Of a DNA stretch of 64,000 nt, positions 47,348 to 59,140 are shown piece after piece. Source of the stretch: Eutypa lata (taxonomy: Eukaryota > Ascomycota > Sordariomycetes > Xylariales > Diatrypaceae). Positions within the stretch are counted from its first letter, which is position 1. The number at the start of each line of letters is the position of its first letter. The position numbers were made by a program, and so were the translations under genes. The DNA is taken from positions 3,782,001-3,846,000 of the forward strand of contig JAKULF010000003.1 in the NCBI GenBank assembly GCA_022661535.1, read 5' to 3'. The notes below the pieces were generated by a model. The model ran no database searches. It was not told the origin of the DNA and worked only from the letters and a program-made list of their open reading frames with translations.

Positions 47348-50185
47348 ATGTTCCGATGGCATCGCAAATCTTGTAGGAGACCTGACGTCGTGGTAGCTGG
47401 CGATCTGCCATATTGTTGTAATTGTGACTCCAGTGCTGAGCTGCCTCCCGCAATCTTAACTCAGAATGCACCGATATCGAACAGTATCAGTGGATCTGAG
47501 AGATGTACAAACCTCTACTGGCCATCTTCCGTCTCATACTCAACTGAGGATTCGGATGCCAATTCTGAAGGCTTAGAACCGCTCCTTGTTGATGAATTAG
47601 ACTTCCCCACTCCCGGCACAACTACGAACGGCGTCTGGGATAACGCAAATCCCGCAACACATGAAGGTGTTCTTAGGAACACCTTGGAACCTTGTACTAC
47701 TGGGCTATTCCCAAAGTTGACACAAAAGTATGACGTCCGGCTGTTGAAACTATCCGGTAGCTCCCAGAGCGACATCCTACATGGAAAGTTAGAATCTACC
47801 GACCTTGTTGAGTCTCCGCTATTCGAAGCAGTGTCATACACCTGGGGTGGTGAGGATGGGATCGACGAGAAATGTAAGACGATATATATTGGGCCCTGGT
47901 TCGATATAATGACGATTACTCACAACTGCGACTTGGCTTTACGACAGCTGCGTTCCAAAGGTCACCGCATTCTCTGGGTGGATTCTATCTGCATCAATCA
48001 GCAGGACACGAATGAGAGATCGAATCAGGTTTCCATATTACGCGACATATTCTCTAAGGCTAGCCGTGTCCTGATGTATATAGGGCCTTCGATGAAACAC
48101 AGCGATGATGCGATGCAGGCCCTGGTTGCCATCTCGTCCCTGAAGTCACACGAACCCGATGCCAAGTTGACGCATCTCGAAGGCCAGGCAATAGATAATC
48201 TCTTCCTCCGGCGGTACTTCTCTCGCATCTGGGTTATTCAAGAAGTCGCAGTCGCTCGCAAGGTGATCATGTATTGTGGGGACCTCAGTCTCACCTGGTC
48301 CTCATTCAACACTTTGCGCATCCCCAAGCAGAACTTCGACACTATACCGAAATGGCTGCTAGAATACAGTCAGTTGGAAATGGGAGTGACGGCTCGCCCA
48401 AAGGACCTCCTAGCATTGCTTGACGCCACCTCCAATTGCTCCTCGAAGGACCCACGAGACAAAGTGTTTGCCATTCTCGGTCTTGTCAGCGGTGCTATGT
48501 ATGAAGGTCTCACCCCTGACTATAACTTATCACTTGAAAGGTTGTACACGGGGGTTGCTACGTACTTGCTTCTAAGGCAGGGAAACGCCAAGATCTTGTC
48601 CTACCCCAGAAGTGCTCTCACGTCCCTACCGAGTTGGGTACCCGATTGGTCAGCTGACAGGGCACACCTTATTGAGGCGCCTGTGGATATGGACTTTGAA
48701 AGTCATACGAGGCCATTAAAAAAGGAGGGGGGTACGGAACTCCACGATGTCGTCTGGTTGAGTGGCCAAAATCCCCTCTGGACAGTATTCACAACCGACA
48801 TCGAATCACCACGAATATGGTACACCCAACCTTTGGTGTCTCAAGATTTTCTGCACCGTAACTTGGTTGGCATTCCCAAGGTGGACGCTGAAACAGGAGC
48901 CTTGGCTATCGAAGCGTCTATAATCACAGAACTCGAAAAGTTCTATCACCTGGACCCCTTGAACCTCCGGCGATCCACTCGGCTCCACGGCTCCAAATGT
49001 GATTTCCATTGGGTTGTAAAATTGGAGTTTCCAGGGGACACAGTAACAGATTCAATCGCGTATATCCCAGGGTGCCGAAGTTACCTACATCTTCGACGTG
49101 AGACCTCCCGAGGTTATCGGCTTATCGGAAAATGCGATCTAGGCTTCCAATCCTTCTACGGCGTAGCTGAATGGAACTTATCAAGCGAAACCCTAGCTAG
49201 TGTACGAAGACTTATCCAAGTCAAAGGGAACGATGGCATGGATGAAGTCCCACCGCACGATGAAAAGCTCATGGGCGGATTCTGGGGTGTTGAACTGTCT
49301 TTTCTGTCTCTCCAGCATCGACTCCTCAACAACAACTTTGGAACATTCCTGAGGGCTCAGATAGACATCATAGGAGGATACGATTCCCAAACAAACACTG
49401 ACCCTAGCGAGGAGTTCTTCGACCTCGGAGATATTGATGGGTTCATCTGGGATACTATGCAAGGCTGGACTACAACAATTTGTCGGCTCAACGCGCCAAA
49501 TTTCCCTTCTGAGCACGCAACATGGGACAAGACGGTCATAGAGACACTCGACTTTTGGTCTGATGACAGGGTATGGGAGGTTGTGGAAGATCTTGATAAG
49601 TGGATGGTACAGATCAGGCAATTGAAGGCGGATTGGATGGAATGGGTACAGTTGGGAAAGGATCTCGTGAATGCCATATACGATTTCGATCATTTACACG
49701 ATCCTAATACGGTGCAGCTAGCAGGGGCTGAAGACACCGATTATCATCACCACCACCAAGCTAGCCTGCGGGCATGTGGCTTGATATCACCAACAATAGA
49801 CGCCGCGAAAGAGGCCTGGATAGCTTCCACCCAGCAGTTTCTGGTGAAATTTTCAACCGTTCCGCTGGTTCGGAACTCTATGACAGCTGCAATGGGGGGT
49901 GAGGGAGTGTCAGATCCCCTGAAACGTGCGGAGCACACGAGACTTTCGGCGCTATTCACCGAAGCGCTGCAGAGAATGCCACTTCGGACCAGCTATATCC
50001 CACAGACTACTTATACTCTTTGCGCCGCTATGGCGGTGAAAATTTCCCTTTTCGAATGGGTACAGTGTAGCTGGTGGCAGTTTATGACTGGTAGTAGGGA
50101 CTTCCAGCTGGTATGCCAGCATCTCCGTGCAGTTAAGACGTTTCAAGCTGGCATAGGTCCGCTCCAGGAGATCGTCATAGTATGA
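47348..50185 (+). CDS. HET-domain protein
   Basis: A heterokaryon-incompatibility family protein, uninterrupted over 945 residues from the ATG at 47348. An upstream in-frame ATG at 47237 would add 37 residues, but the sequence MFRWHRKSC...CCNC fits the usual family start better. The HET domain runs over about residues 160-300: LFEAVSYTWGGEDG, RILWVDSICINQQDTNERSNQV, ASRVLMYIG, FLRRYFSRIWVIQEVA and VIMYCGDLSLTWSSF, all in the normal order. The following DPRDKVFAILGL and GLTPDYNLS are also typical. Beyond about residue 430 there is a 500-residue C-terminal region rich in Trp and acidic residues with no known domain. HET proteins trigger cell death after fusion of unlike strains, but most paralogues have unknown partners. 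No NACHT, ankyrin or WD40 module follows. Confidence 0.92.
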   Translation: MFRWHRKSCRRPDVVVAGDLPYCCNCDSSAELPPAILTQNAPISNSISGSERCTNLYWPSSVSYSTEDSDANSEGLEPLLVDELDFPTPGTTTNGVWDNANPATHEGVLRNTLEPCTTGLFPKLTQKYDVRLLKLSGSSQSDILHGKLESTDLVESPLFEAVSYTWGGEDGIDEKCKTIYIGPWFDIMTITHNCDLALRQLRSKGHRILWVDSICINQQDTNERSNQVSILRDIFSKASRVLMYIGPSMKHSDDAMQALVAISSLKSHEPDAKLTHLEGQAIDNLFLRRYFSRIWVIQEVAVARKVIMYCGDLSLTWSSFNTLRIPKQNFDTIPKWLLEYSQLEMGVTARPKDLLALLDATSNCSSKDPRDKVFAILGLVSGAMYEGLTPDYNLSLERLYTGVATYLLLRQGNAKILSYPRSALTSLPSWVPDWSADRAHLIEAPVDMDFESHTRPLKKEGGTELHDVVWLSGQNPLWTVFTTDIESPRIWYTQPLVSQDFLHRNLVGIPKVDAETGALAIEASIITELEKFYHLDPLNLRRSTRLHGSKCDFHWVVKLEFPGDTVTDSIAYIPGCRSYLHLRRETSRGYRLIGKCDLGFQSFYGVAEWNLSSETLASVRRLIQVKGNDGMDEVPPHDEKLMGGFWGVELSFLSLQHRLLNNNFGTFLRAQIDIIGGYDSQTNTDPSEEFFDLGDIDGFIWDTMQGWTTTICRLNAPNFPSEHATWDKTVIETLDFWSDDRVWEVVEDLDKWMVQIRQLKADWMEWVQLGKDLVNAIYDFDHLHDPNTVQLAGAEDTDYHHHHQASLRACGLISPTIDAAKEAWIASTQQFLVKFSTVPLVRNSMTAAMGGEGVSDPLKRAEHTRLSALFTEALQRMPLRTSYIPQTTYTLCAAMAVKISLFEWVQCSWWQFMTGSRDFQLVCQHLRAVKTFQAGIGPLQEIVIV

Positions 50186-50572
50186 GTGAAAATTGATGAT
50201 TCAATGCCGGAATCTGGTGTAGGAAAACTAGTTGGGAATAGGGTTGTATACAGAGCAATGGCATTGACGAACCCCTTTTTCTGTTGTAATCTAATCATAG
50301 TCAATATCAACACCACTGCAACACAAGTCATCGCCTTGACTACCGAAGAGCTATGTCTGCGACATTCTAAACAGCCCCCTAGCTTTACGTAACTTAATAG
50401 GCCGAACGACTTTAGCACCTATGCAGGCACTCTCTCTCAACCGCATAATAACGAAACCAATGAGCGCCAGCCAATCACCACCCTCATCCTCTGCCTTGCA
50501 GCTCATCTCACGGCCTCACACCGCCCCTGCATCTTGTATGCAACATGACAGCTCTTTCCATCCGATACGCAT
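50186..50572. other. Convergent intergenic region
   Basis: 390 bp between the 3' ends of the HET gene (+) and the P450-type gene (-). Both terminators should lie here; nothing else is seen. Confidence 0.55.
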
Positions 50573-52543
50573 CTAGAAACCAGCGTTCTCCAAACGAACA
50601 TAACACCTCGCCGGCTCCCTCGCAAACTTCTGCACGCCCTCATACCCGGCCAGCGCGTCCGGGACCTCTCTCAATTTGAAATGCCACAATATGAGCGCGA
50701 ATTCGATCCGAAGGGCCTGCAGCGCAAGCCTCTTACCGAAGCAGCCGCGCGGGCCGAGCCCAAACGCGAGCGTCGGACCGGCCATGGGATCGAAGGTCTC
50801 GACGCCCGTGTCCGGGTTCACTTTGAGCCAACGCTTAGGCTCGAAGGCAGCGACCCCGTCATCGTCCCAGAGCCCCGTCAGAGCCTTCCCGCCGCTCCGG
50901 GCTCCGGGGCTACGCATCGCGTCATCGATGCGCATGTTGGGTGTTAGGTACCCGGCGCCGTTAGCCACCATGAAGACGTCGGTTCCCCTGGGGATGCGGC
51001 ATCCCAGAACCGTGGTGTCCTCCTGGGCTCTCCGGGCCACGAACGAGACCGTGTTAGCGTGGCGCAGAACCTCCTCGACGACCGCGTCCAGGTACGGGAC
51101 GTGCGCCCCCGCGAGCTCCTGGTAGGTAGGGGCGCGTCGCTCGCGCGCGGCTTGCGCGAGCTCGGTGCGCAATGCGGTGCGCAGGATGTCCTGAACCCGG
51201 GCGTTGTCGCTGCCCGAGAGCAGCTTCACGCCCCATGCTACGGCGCTAGCCGTCGTGTCGTGCCCGGCTGCTACGAGCCCGAAGAACTCGTCCACGATCA
51301 CGTTCTTATAGTAGTCGGGCTTACGGCCGTCTTTTTCGGCCACAGCTTTCTCGCGTAACAGGACCGAGTGCAGGGCGCTGCGGGGGTTCGTGTCACCGCT
51401 CTCGATGAGACGCACCGACTCGTTGACCTTGTTGCGGATGTACTGGTTCTTGATTACCGTAGCCTTCCTCATGTAGGGGAGCTTTCCGATGACCCAGGAG
51501 GTGAACACAGGGGCTGGAGACAGCTGCGTGTCTGTCAGTGAGTTCGTCAGGGTCAGAACCGCTGCGAAAATCTCCGGGATGCGGCCTTCCGGGAATGGTA
51601 CTGGTTGGTCAATGTTCTCGGGGACTTCTGGGACCCATTGCTTCACGGCCTCGAGGCGGTTGATGGTTATGCTCTCGGGTTCGGGAAGTCCGAACGATGA
51701 GGCAAATATGGAGTCTAGTGCGGCATCTACTAGATGTTAATATGCTATGCTTGAAAGTCGAGGCCGCTGTCTGGAAGTTTTCAGGACGCAAAGCCATAAT
51801 AATGGGACGAAGTGATGGACGATAAAATACGTACTGTGGATACGTTAGCATGTTCTTGAGGAAATAGTAGAATAGTCGGGGCGTTTTGAGTCGAGGCTAT
51901 ACATACCACGGAATGTCGTGTTGAGCCGAGAATGGACGGCCTTTAGCTAGATCACACTTGGCCTGCCATACCTTGATCAAGGTGCACACTGACTTGTACA
52001 CATCAGGTGCGCTCACTTGAGAGATGAAAGTGGGTGCCATCAAGTGGTTGATCAGGATTCGACTATCTTTGAAGCGTGCATCTGTCGACAGGAATTGTAT
52101 GTGCTGCTCAGGCAGGATCCCGCCGATGATTTCTCCAAAGAAGCCGCTGCGGTCGAACTCCTTCGTGCGTCGTAACAGGATATCCTGGCTCTCGAAGGGG
52201 TCGGTAACTACAACCCACGGTAACGTCATAGGCTTGATGAAGACCTGCACGATAGGACTTTAGTGTCGCGCGGTGAGCGAGGTAAGCCAACACTGTTTGT
52301 ACCCGTTTATTAACATTCTACTACCAATGGAGATCATGGTCGGTCACTTACGAATATGCGCTTGGTTCGCAAAACGTATCTCATCATCTCGGGGATATCC
52401 CCCAATAAGCCATTCGCCGCATCTCTGTTGTACGGGATACCTGGAAGTGGCTTCGGGAGGACGGCCCGGTATGCCACGTATAAAACCACAATAAAGACAC
52501 TGGAGACGAACGCGCCCTCGACGGAAAACAGAGTAATACCCAT
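50573..52543 (-). pseudogene. Cytochrome P450, probably inactivated
   Basis: Family features are clear: an N-terminal membrane anchor (VSSVFIVVLYVAYRAVLP), LPGIPYNRDAA, I-helix AAGHDTTAS, the ExxR region EEVLRH, FEPKRWL and the haem loop FGLGPRGCFGKR. The minus-strand parts are exon 1 52543-52352, exon 2 from 52292 or 52244 to 51907, and exon 3 from 51726 to 50573. Two faults stand out. First, the segment after the first intron (WLTSLTAR, then SPIVQVFIKP) contains a TAA at 52262-52260; a transcript can avoid it only by using the acceptor at 52245, which removes 16 conserved residues. Second, the exon 2/3 junction is off by one base: HDIP and AALDSIFASSFG would join in frame only if one G at the donor (51906/51907) were absent. 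Either assembly error or a recent pseudogene. The substrate is unknown. Confidence 0.75.
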
Positions 52544-53004
52544 TTTGCCCTTGCTCTATGTCCTACAGATATGTTACTAGATAATCAACATTAGATGCAA
52601 TAAACCAATTTGACAAGAATAAATTAGTCACTGAAGATAGAGCATGAATCATAATCACTGTCAGAATCGGGTCCTCTACATGCATGGCCCGTATAGCTCG
52701 CTAAAATGGCATCACGTGGCCTATAGTGATAGAATGATTTTCATTGGTTCAGTAGTGGTGTCTATTGATTACAGGCAGGCAATGGAGTAACTTGGTTATT
52801 GCAATGTTGCTACCTGAAATTCTTAGAATGGTATCAACTGTGGTGAAGTAGAGCAGTGAAATAGAACGGGGAATTAATAGGGAGAAAATCAGGGGATATA
52901 TGACGGGAAATAGCCTACAGCTAAAGTCCATTGCGCTCAAAATTGACTTGATGATTTTCTCTCAAGACACCATGTTCCCTCCACGGTCAAATACTGCCCG
53001 CAAT
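52544..53004. other. Intergenic region
   Basis: About 460 bp between the upstream flank of the P450-type gene and the 3' end of the ankyrin gene, both on the minus strand. AT-rich; no gene seen. Confidence 0.55.
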
Positions 53005-54132
53005 CTATGATGCTTCTAATTCTTGAAGCTTCCGAATAAGGGATTTCTGTTCGCCTTCCCACTTGTTGAATCCTATCTCGGTATAAGAACATGTATGGAA
53101 GAAGAAAGTATAAGACCTAGTAGCCATGGCTAGCGGTGTAGTGGCACGGTCTTCTGCTTTGATAATGATATCATGATTCGCGCCATTCTCCAGCAGACAT
53201 AGAGCTGCCCTGAAATTGCCACGAAAAATGGCCAACCCAAGTGGCGTTGTGCCATTGTACGTAGCCTCTTCGGCTTCCAGATCAGCGCCTAGTTCGATAA
53301 GTCTTTTTAGAGCTGACTGATCTTGGAAGTTCACGCAGGCATGGTGCAAAGCTGAATCCCAAGAAGAATCGCGGACATTTATGGGAATGTTTTGTCTTGT
53401 TACTAGGTACTCGACTAGAGCTCCCGCATTATTAGTTGCCCAAGCTGCCGCATGAAGTGCCGTCGAGTGACATCTGTAATAGTAGAAATCATCGTTGTTC
53501 CCTTTACAAGTATTTCGCGGATCTGCACCTCGACTTATTAGGAGTTTGGTTGTTGAGATATGGCCATTGCACACGGCTAAATGTAGTGGTGTCCAAAGTG
53601 GGATAAGCCCCGGGTGGTAACGGTTGCCATCGACCAATTCATCGCCATCGGGGATTATGCAGTGACACAGACACAGATTTTGGGCGGGCATTCCAAGTCT
53701 TGCTCCATGATCAAGAAGCCAACGCACGGCGATGTCCTGGCCATAAGCCGCAGCCAGTGCGAGTGGCGCAAAAATGCAGCGGCCTCGACCATCCCGTGGA
53801 AGGGGGTTCTCATCGAGTTGTGTATCACGGATTATTGGATCGCCAATAATCCATGTCGGAATATCCCCCTCAAAGTCAATTGATGCCATAGTGTCGTTGA
53901 CTTCAGCGCCATACATGAACATCCGCTCAAGTGTGCCGATACGTCCGTATCTTGCGGCCCACAACATAGCTGTAGAAAGATCTCGGTCGATGTTGATTTT
54001 GTACAGAATTGGGTTGGCTAGATCGTGGTGTCGTCTGCAGGTTGCAGCAAATGCGGCCATGCACGAGATGCTGGAAGAATTGCGAACGATCTGGATAATG
54101 ATCTCGTTCGGAATTTGTTGAATTGAAGCCAT
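53005..54132 (-). CDS. F-box-like / ankyrin-repeat protein
   Basis: Single-exon gene of 375 residues. Residues 1-40 (IQQIPNEIIIQIVRNSSSIS...AAFAATCRRHHDLANPILY) follow the fungal F-box-like pattern. Ankyrin repeats follow: PLALAAAYGQDIAVRWLLDHGA, TPLHLAVCNGHISTTKLLIS, TALHAAAWATNNAGALVEYL, SALHHACVNFQDQSALKRLI and TPLGLAIFRGNFRAALCLLE, and a degenerate first repeat near residue 52 (AMLWAARYGRIGTLERMF). The layout is that of many Pezizomycotina F-box/ankyrin proteins, assumed to recruit substrates to SCF ubiquitin ligases. Targets are unknown. The ankyrin call is firm; the F-box is likely. Confidence 0.88.
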   Translation of the reverse strand: MASIQQIPNEIIIQIVRNSSSISCMAAFAATCRRHHDLANPILYKINIDRDLSTAMLWAARYGRIGTLERMFMYGAEVNDTMASIDFEGDIPTWIIGDPIIRDTQLDENPLPRDGRGRCIFAPLALAAAYGQDIAVRWLLDHGARLGMPAQNLCLCHCIIPDGDELVDGNRYHPGLIPLWTPLHLAVCNGHISTTKLLISRGADPRNTCKGNNDDFYYYRCHSTALHAAAWATNNAGALVEYLVTRQNIPINVRDSSWDSALHHACVNFQDQSALKRLIELGADLEAEEATYNGTTPLGLAIFRGNFRAALCLLENGANHDIIIKAEDRATTPLAMATRSYTFFFHTCSYTEIGFNKWEGEQKSLIRKLQELEAS

Positions 54133-56009
54133 GTTGACTTAGTTTGATTCGTTGAAGGCTGTGGTTGTGATGTACTTGCAATCCAGAGATTGATTTGAAA
54201 GTGAAAGGCGTGAACCTGATGTTTACTGGATGTTGATGGATTCCGCAATGAAAGAATACTAAGTAATCATGCGTACGTATGTGTGTGATTACGTATATGA
54301 AGTAGGTATTTGGCAGATAATTTTTCTAGGTTTGGTCAAACAGTAACGTCAATTGAATCAAGGGGAAGTCGCACCTCAGATACTGACAGTCGTTAGAATT
54401 GTAACTCAAAGGCAGGCGCCAACAAGAATATGAAACACGTGCTCACCTAAGAATGTACATACAGGCAAGTTTGTAGCAAGATTAGGTAGGTACCTACGTT
54501 GAAAAGTTCTAAAATTAAGACGTAATAATATTCCCGGTATATTCATAGAATTCCGGAAGTTCAAGGAGAGTGACAGGGCAATATAGTCCAGGTTACTTTT
54601 ATTAGCAGCAGCGAGGTTATTATAGCTCTTGTGCTCTTCCAGTCGGGTAGGCATAGTTATTAATTTAAGAGGCAGCCATGAGCTTATATAATATTCTTAA
54701 GATACCTACATAGCACTTGATTATAAAGGGCGAAAGCACAATACAATGTTTGGTGTTTCAGGTACTTGAAGTTTTCTCTGAAAGCTCGTGGATTCAGACC
54801 TTTTTGAAGGGTTGGCATACGATGAAGGAGATACTCAAAACGCCCTTGAAGGTCAGAAAGAACATGAATCTTCGAAAAATACCACTTAATCCATCACTAA
54901 GCGTCGAATATCCAGACGAGCTACCTAGTAATAGGAATACTAGTTAGGAAGGAAATACTTCCAACGGTAAGACATAAATAGTAACGAATTAAGGTAACAG
55001 CAAAATGGCGTGGCTTGCATTAAGAAAAGATTTGAGCGATACTTGGGAAATGTGTGTAACCTCAGGACATATGGAGTTAAAACTGCGCGATTGCAAACAA
55101 TGGTTAACGCCCATCGTTCCCTGTCGTATTAAATGTAGGACTTATAGCATGGTTATTGCCCAAGGATAATTCTCCAAAACTCGGCATTCTGCACCCGATG
55201 TCATATTCGGAAGTTTATTAAAGATCCAATCGGAACTGGCAGATAAATCTATGGTTGAACAGCTTCACCTTATAGGCAATTTCACTGGTCGAATTTAGTA
55301 TGTACTCAATCGATACCACGCCCCCGGTTTCCTCGCTTAAGTACCTTTCCGTTGCTGGGTACCTCAACGATGGAAATACATAGGATCAACCCCGAGGTAT
55401 TGAGTGAATGCAGTCTCCTAGAAATCAGATTGTATCTAGTTAGGCTAGTATAATAGACTGACTAACATGTTTGGGAATGAATTATAGTACCATTGGTAGA
55501 CATTGGGTAGATGATTAATTAATACTGGTATAATAATGGCTCGGAAATGGACTGTGGAAAGTCCGCTTGGGTGTAGTTGTCGTTCACCGGAATATGCTGC
55601 CCCAACTAGGGCAGACCTACATATGCTTTAGATAGTCACATTTGAGATAGGTAGTTCAGTAGTACTGAATCATCATTTCGTACCATCCGACCCCAGTTTA
55701 GTCAATTAGAACCCTTCCAAAATATGTTGCAGCGCCACGTGGACCTGTAGCATGTGACATGAATGAAGGTGAGTAAGTTGTGATAAGAGGAGGCTTCATC
55801 TTATCCTGATTAGTACTTGCCTGTAGGTACCTAAGTAGGTAAATACTCCATGTCATGGCAACATACTTGATGAGACCCTTTCCTCACGTAACAACCATTA
55901 CAGTATCAAGCTGGCTGGCACAACCCTTTGGTTTTTTCTACTGAAGCCTACCTAGCTTAAACATCATATGCTATGTACCTATTATAAATTGCACATTCAA
56001 TTACTTGCA
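54133..56009. other. Intergenic region
   Basis: 1.9 kb between two divergently transcribed genes. No gene is supported; an open frame at 54717-54947 has no motif. The last part must carry the promoter of the P450 at 56010. Confidence 0.55.
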
Positions 56010-57715
56010 ATGAGCTCCATTCATTGGCTAACCTTCCTCGCTTTTATCGTTGCACGCTTGATTGGGCGCTCGATATGCACTTGGCATCGTCTTCGACACA
56101 TCCCAGGACCAACCTGGATTTCCTTCTCCAAAATTTGGCAGTTGGTAACCCAAATCAGAGGCAATTGGTATCTAGAGCTCAAAGTTCTCGGAGACCAGTA
56201 TGGTATGGGCAACTTTCGACCCTTCAAACCGCGCGGTTCTAACCAATACAGGCAACCTCTTCCGCATCGGGCCCAATCAGGTCATAACTACGGATGTTGA
56301 TGTCATTCGGAAGATGGGTCACCTGAGATCGATGTACAGCAAAAGTCCGTTCTACCAGACGTTCAGGTTCATACCAACCCAAGATCACACGTTCTCTCTA
56401 CTCGACGAGGCTGAGCACAGCAGACGACGCACTATTCTGGGTCCAGGATATTCGGGCAGCATCCACGTCGAGGAATGTGTAGAGCGCCAGTGCGCACGTC
56501 TTGTTGACCTTATCGAGCGGAAATTCATCTCGGACAAAGCGAACCACCGGCCTCTAGACATGACGCTTATCAGTCTCTGCTTCTCCATGGACTGTGTTGG
56601 GGATTTGTCCTTCGGTCAGCCCTTCGGATGTCTTGATGAAGGAGAGGATGTCCACAAATTTGTCAAATGGAATGAAAACTTCTTCTCGACAGCTATTATC
56701 GTTTCTAATTTCCAGTGGCTAACTAAAATCTTCTTTAAACCCCCATTCAACAAAATCTACCCCTCAGTTACCGACAAGGACGGCGTTGGGAAGTATCTTG
56801 CGTATGTATAAATCCATGGGCTTCTTAGATGGTCTCTAACTGATGATACTGCGGCAGGTTGGCATCTGAAGCGGTTCGTGAAAGGTTAGAGTACGTTGGA
56901 AAGCAACGCAAAGACGTGTTGGGTCAGTTCATAAAGCATGGTGCTACAGAAGAAGAAGCGATCAACGAATTGATGCTACAGGTGTATGTCAAATGAAGAT
57001 ATTGGCGCCTATTATCACTGACCGTACATAGAGTTGCAGGGACCGACTCTACCGCAGCCGCTATACGAATGACATTATTACACCTTGTCTCAAACCCGAC
57101 GTCTTACAACAAGCTCAGATCCGAAATTGACGATGCCAGTCCCAAGGGTCTCATCAGCACTCCCATCAAAGACTCCGAGGCCCGTCGGCTCCCCTATCTG
57201 CAAGCTGTAATCAAGGAAGGCCTCCGGATTTTCCCCGTTGTCACGGCAACTTTCTTCAAGAAAGTGCCGAAGGGGGGTGACACAGTCAGCGGATACTTCC
57301 TTCCCGAGGGGACCGAAATCGGACACAACGTCCTTGGTATTATGCGATCAGCCAAATACTGGGGTGACGACGCCGACGTGTTTCGCCCGGAAAGATGGCT
57401 GGAAGCTGATGGTGCAACCCTCGAGGTGATGACCAATGCTTTGGAGACTCTATGGGGCGCAGGACGATATAAGTGCCTTGGTCGAGTCATCGCCGGTATC
57501 GAGTTGAATAAGGTCTATGTTGAGGTAAGTCGATACGGCTGAGAGACCGTAGAATCAAAGAAAGACGATTATCCTCATTTTACTGACTGGGGTTGATACA
57601 GCTGTTGAGACGTTTCGACTTCGCCATCGTTGCACCACACAATCCAATCAAAATTATCAATTCGGGCTTTTTCTTGATGTCCGCCATCAACATGCGGGTT
57701 ACTAGGAGGCTATAA
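56010..57715 (+). CDS. Cytochrome P450, pisatin-demethylase-like
   Basis: A membrane-anchored haem-thiolate monooxygenase. Exons 56010-56202, 56252-56801, 56858-56983, 57032-57524 and 57602-57715 keep phase and give 491 residues. An in-frame ATG at 55968 is an alternative start. The N-terminal anchor is WLTFLAFIVARLI, followed by RHIPGPTWISFSK. Conserved parts are the FRIGPNQVITTD region, I-helix AGTDST (292-297), ExxR (KEGLRIF), FRPERW and the haem loop WGAGRYKCLGR with Cys438. The I-helix has Asp-Ser-Thr in place of the common Asp-Thr-Thr, a known variant. The GPNQVITTD region, FVKWNENFF and the C-terminus resemble CYP57-type pisatin demethylases and relatives acting on aromatic compounds, but the substrate cannot be told. 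The gene is convergent with a membrane-protein gene. Confidence 0.92.
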
Positions 57716-58122
57716 CGCCAGAGGAGAAGTATAGGAGTGGAATGCTTCGACAGTCTGGCCTAAATAATCTTCATGGCTCCTGGGAGTATATTTCGTAGCA
57801 GGTGAGTTGCAGTTTCTCGGCCTAAGGTATAATCTATATGTAGCTAGAGCTATATATATATATACTTTATGTGTTCTCGGTTTCCGCAAGATGATTGCAA
57901 TCCTTCCCCTATAGTTATATTGGTGATAATCATATTTGGGGATCAGTGAAAACATGTACATTCTACATTTAGTTGCTCCTTTCTGATATGAAATCCGGAT
58001 AATAGGAGGACCTATAAAAAGAGCAATATCTCGGTCACTTGTTTGATACAAGGTATGTGGAAGGATGTATTAATACAAGTCTGACTTTGATAGGATTCTC
58101 CTATTCACTGAGTTTCTTTCTC
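57716..58122. other. Convergent intergenic region
   Basis: About 400 bp between two 3' ends, holding a TA run (about 57850-57863) and no gene. Confidence 0.55.
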
Positions 58123-59140
58123 TCAGACTAAGATATCCTGGTTTCCTGGAAGCTCTTCCTTCATGAATTCATTCTCCGTTGATGTTACTGGCAGCAAGGG
58201 GCTTTCGTGACCACTGGCACCTCCCCCCAGCAAGGCACTGGCAAACGGCCCTCTTTCCACCGCGCGATATCCTAGCATATACCTAACAACTTTCTCCAAG
58301 CTGTCAACCAAGACAACCAATGAACCATACGCAGCCGCCAGACACAGAATCCCCGTTACGTATATCGCCAAACGAACGTAGCAAGCGCACAGGAATTTAG
58401 CTGCAATATAAATGATAGCGGCTAGTTTCCATGGCCACGTCTGTGACGATGACAAGAATCCTTTCGCACCATCAGAGTAAAAACCAATGAGGCAAATAAA
58501 CCACCAGTTAGTTCGTAGTGTTGACCCAATCACGACTATACCCGTTACAAGCGGGACGTACTGGAATATATATGGTTAGCAACTGCTTCCTTGAGGTAGG
58601 TATCTTAACGAGGCCTAGAAGCTATTCGGGATCAAAGGGTTCCCAGGGATGCCCTCTTCAGTAACTTCAAGCCCTAAGGCTAGCCACAGAGGGAAGAAAA
58701 TAACTACTAAGATTGCTTACTGTTTTCACCAGGGTCGCCGCACTCTGCTGCCATGGGGACGAGCACCTCAGTGCACCCAGCAATCTTGTCGCAAGAAATG
58801 CCAGCTGGCGATAGAAGAGAAACAGCGTCAGCGCGCTGACGAAGCATCCATTCGAATTAGGCCATTCATCGTGGAAGCGGTGGAGCTGTCGCCATTGAGG
58901 CCCGGGGCGCAGCAGTACAATAAGCAGATGCGTTACGTCGGCCACAAGCGTGTATATGAACGCCCACAAGTCAAAAGTCAGGCCGGATCTCGTCAAGGAA
59001 ATGCGTTCCACGGAGTGCTTCAGAGCATACCAGTTTTTCTTTATCGAGCCGAGAAACCGTGGTGGTGCCGACGACGCGGTGCCAGCTGCTTTGGAGTCCG
59101 CTGGCGGCATGTTCAGGGGTCTTTCGCCGGCCTCTGCCAT
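58123..59140 (-). CDS. Multi-pass membrane protein, unknown function
   Basis: Two minus-strand exons, 59140-58721 and 58560-58123, are joined by a 160-bp intron and give 285 residues. The frame continues upstream to 59410 but the ATG at 59140 (MAEAGERPLNMPPADS) looks like the true start. Hydrophobic segments suggest four to six membrane spans: LWAFIYTLVADVTHLLIVLL, CFVSALTLFLFYRQLAFLA, VPLVTGIVVIGSTL, WWFICLIGFY, and a long stretch LAAIIYIAAKFLCACYVRL followed by YVTGILCLAAAYGSLVVLV. The N-terminal and C-terminal tails are polar. I do not recognise the family. Its proximity to a P450 might indicate a transport or membrane role in one pathway, but there is no direct evidence. Confidence 0.72.
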
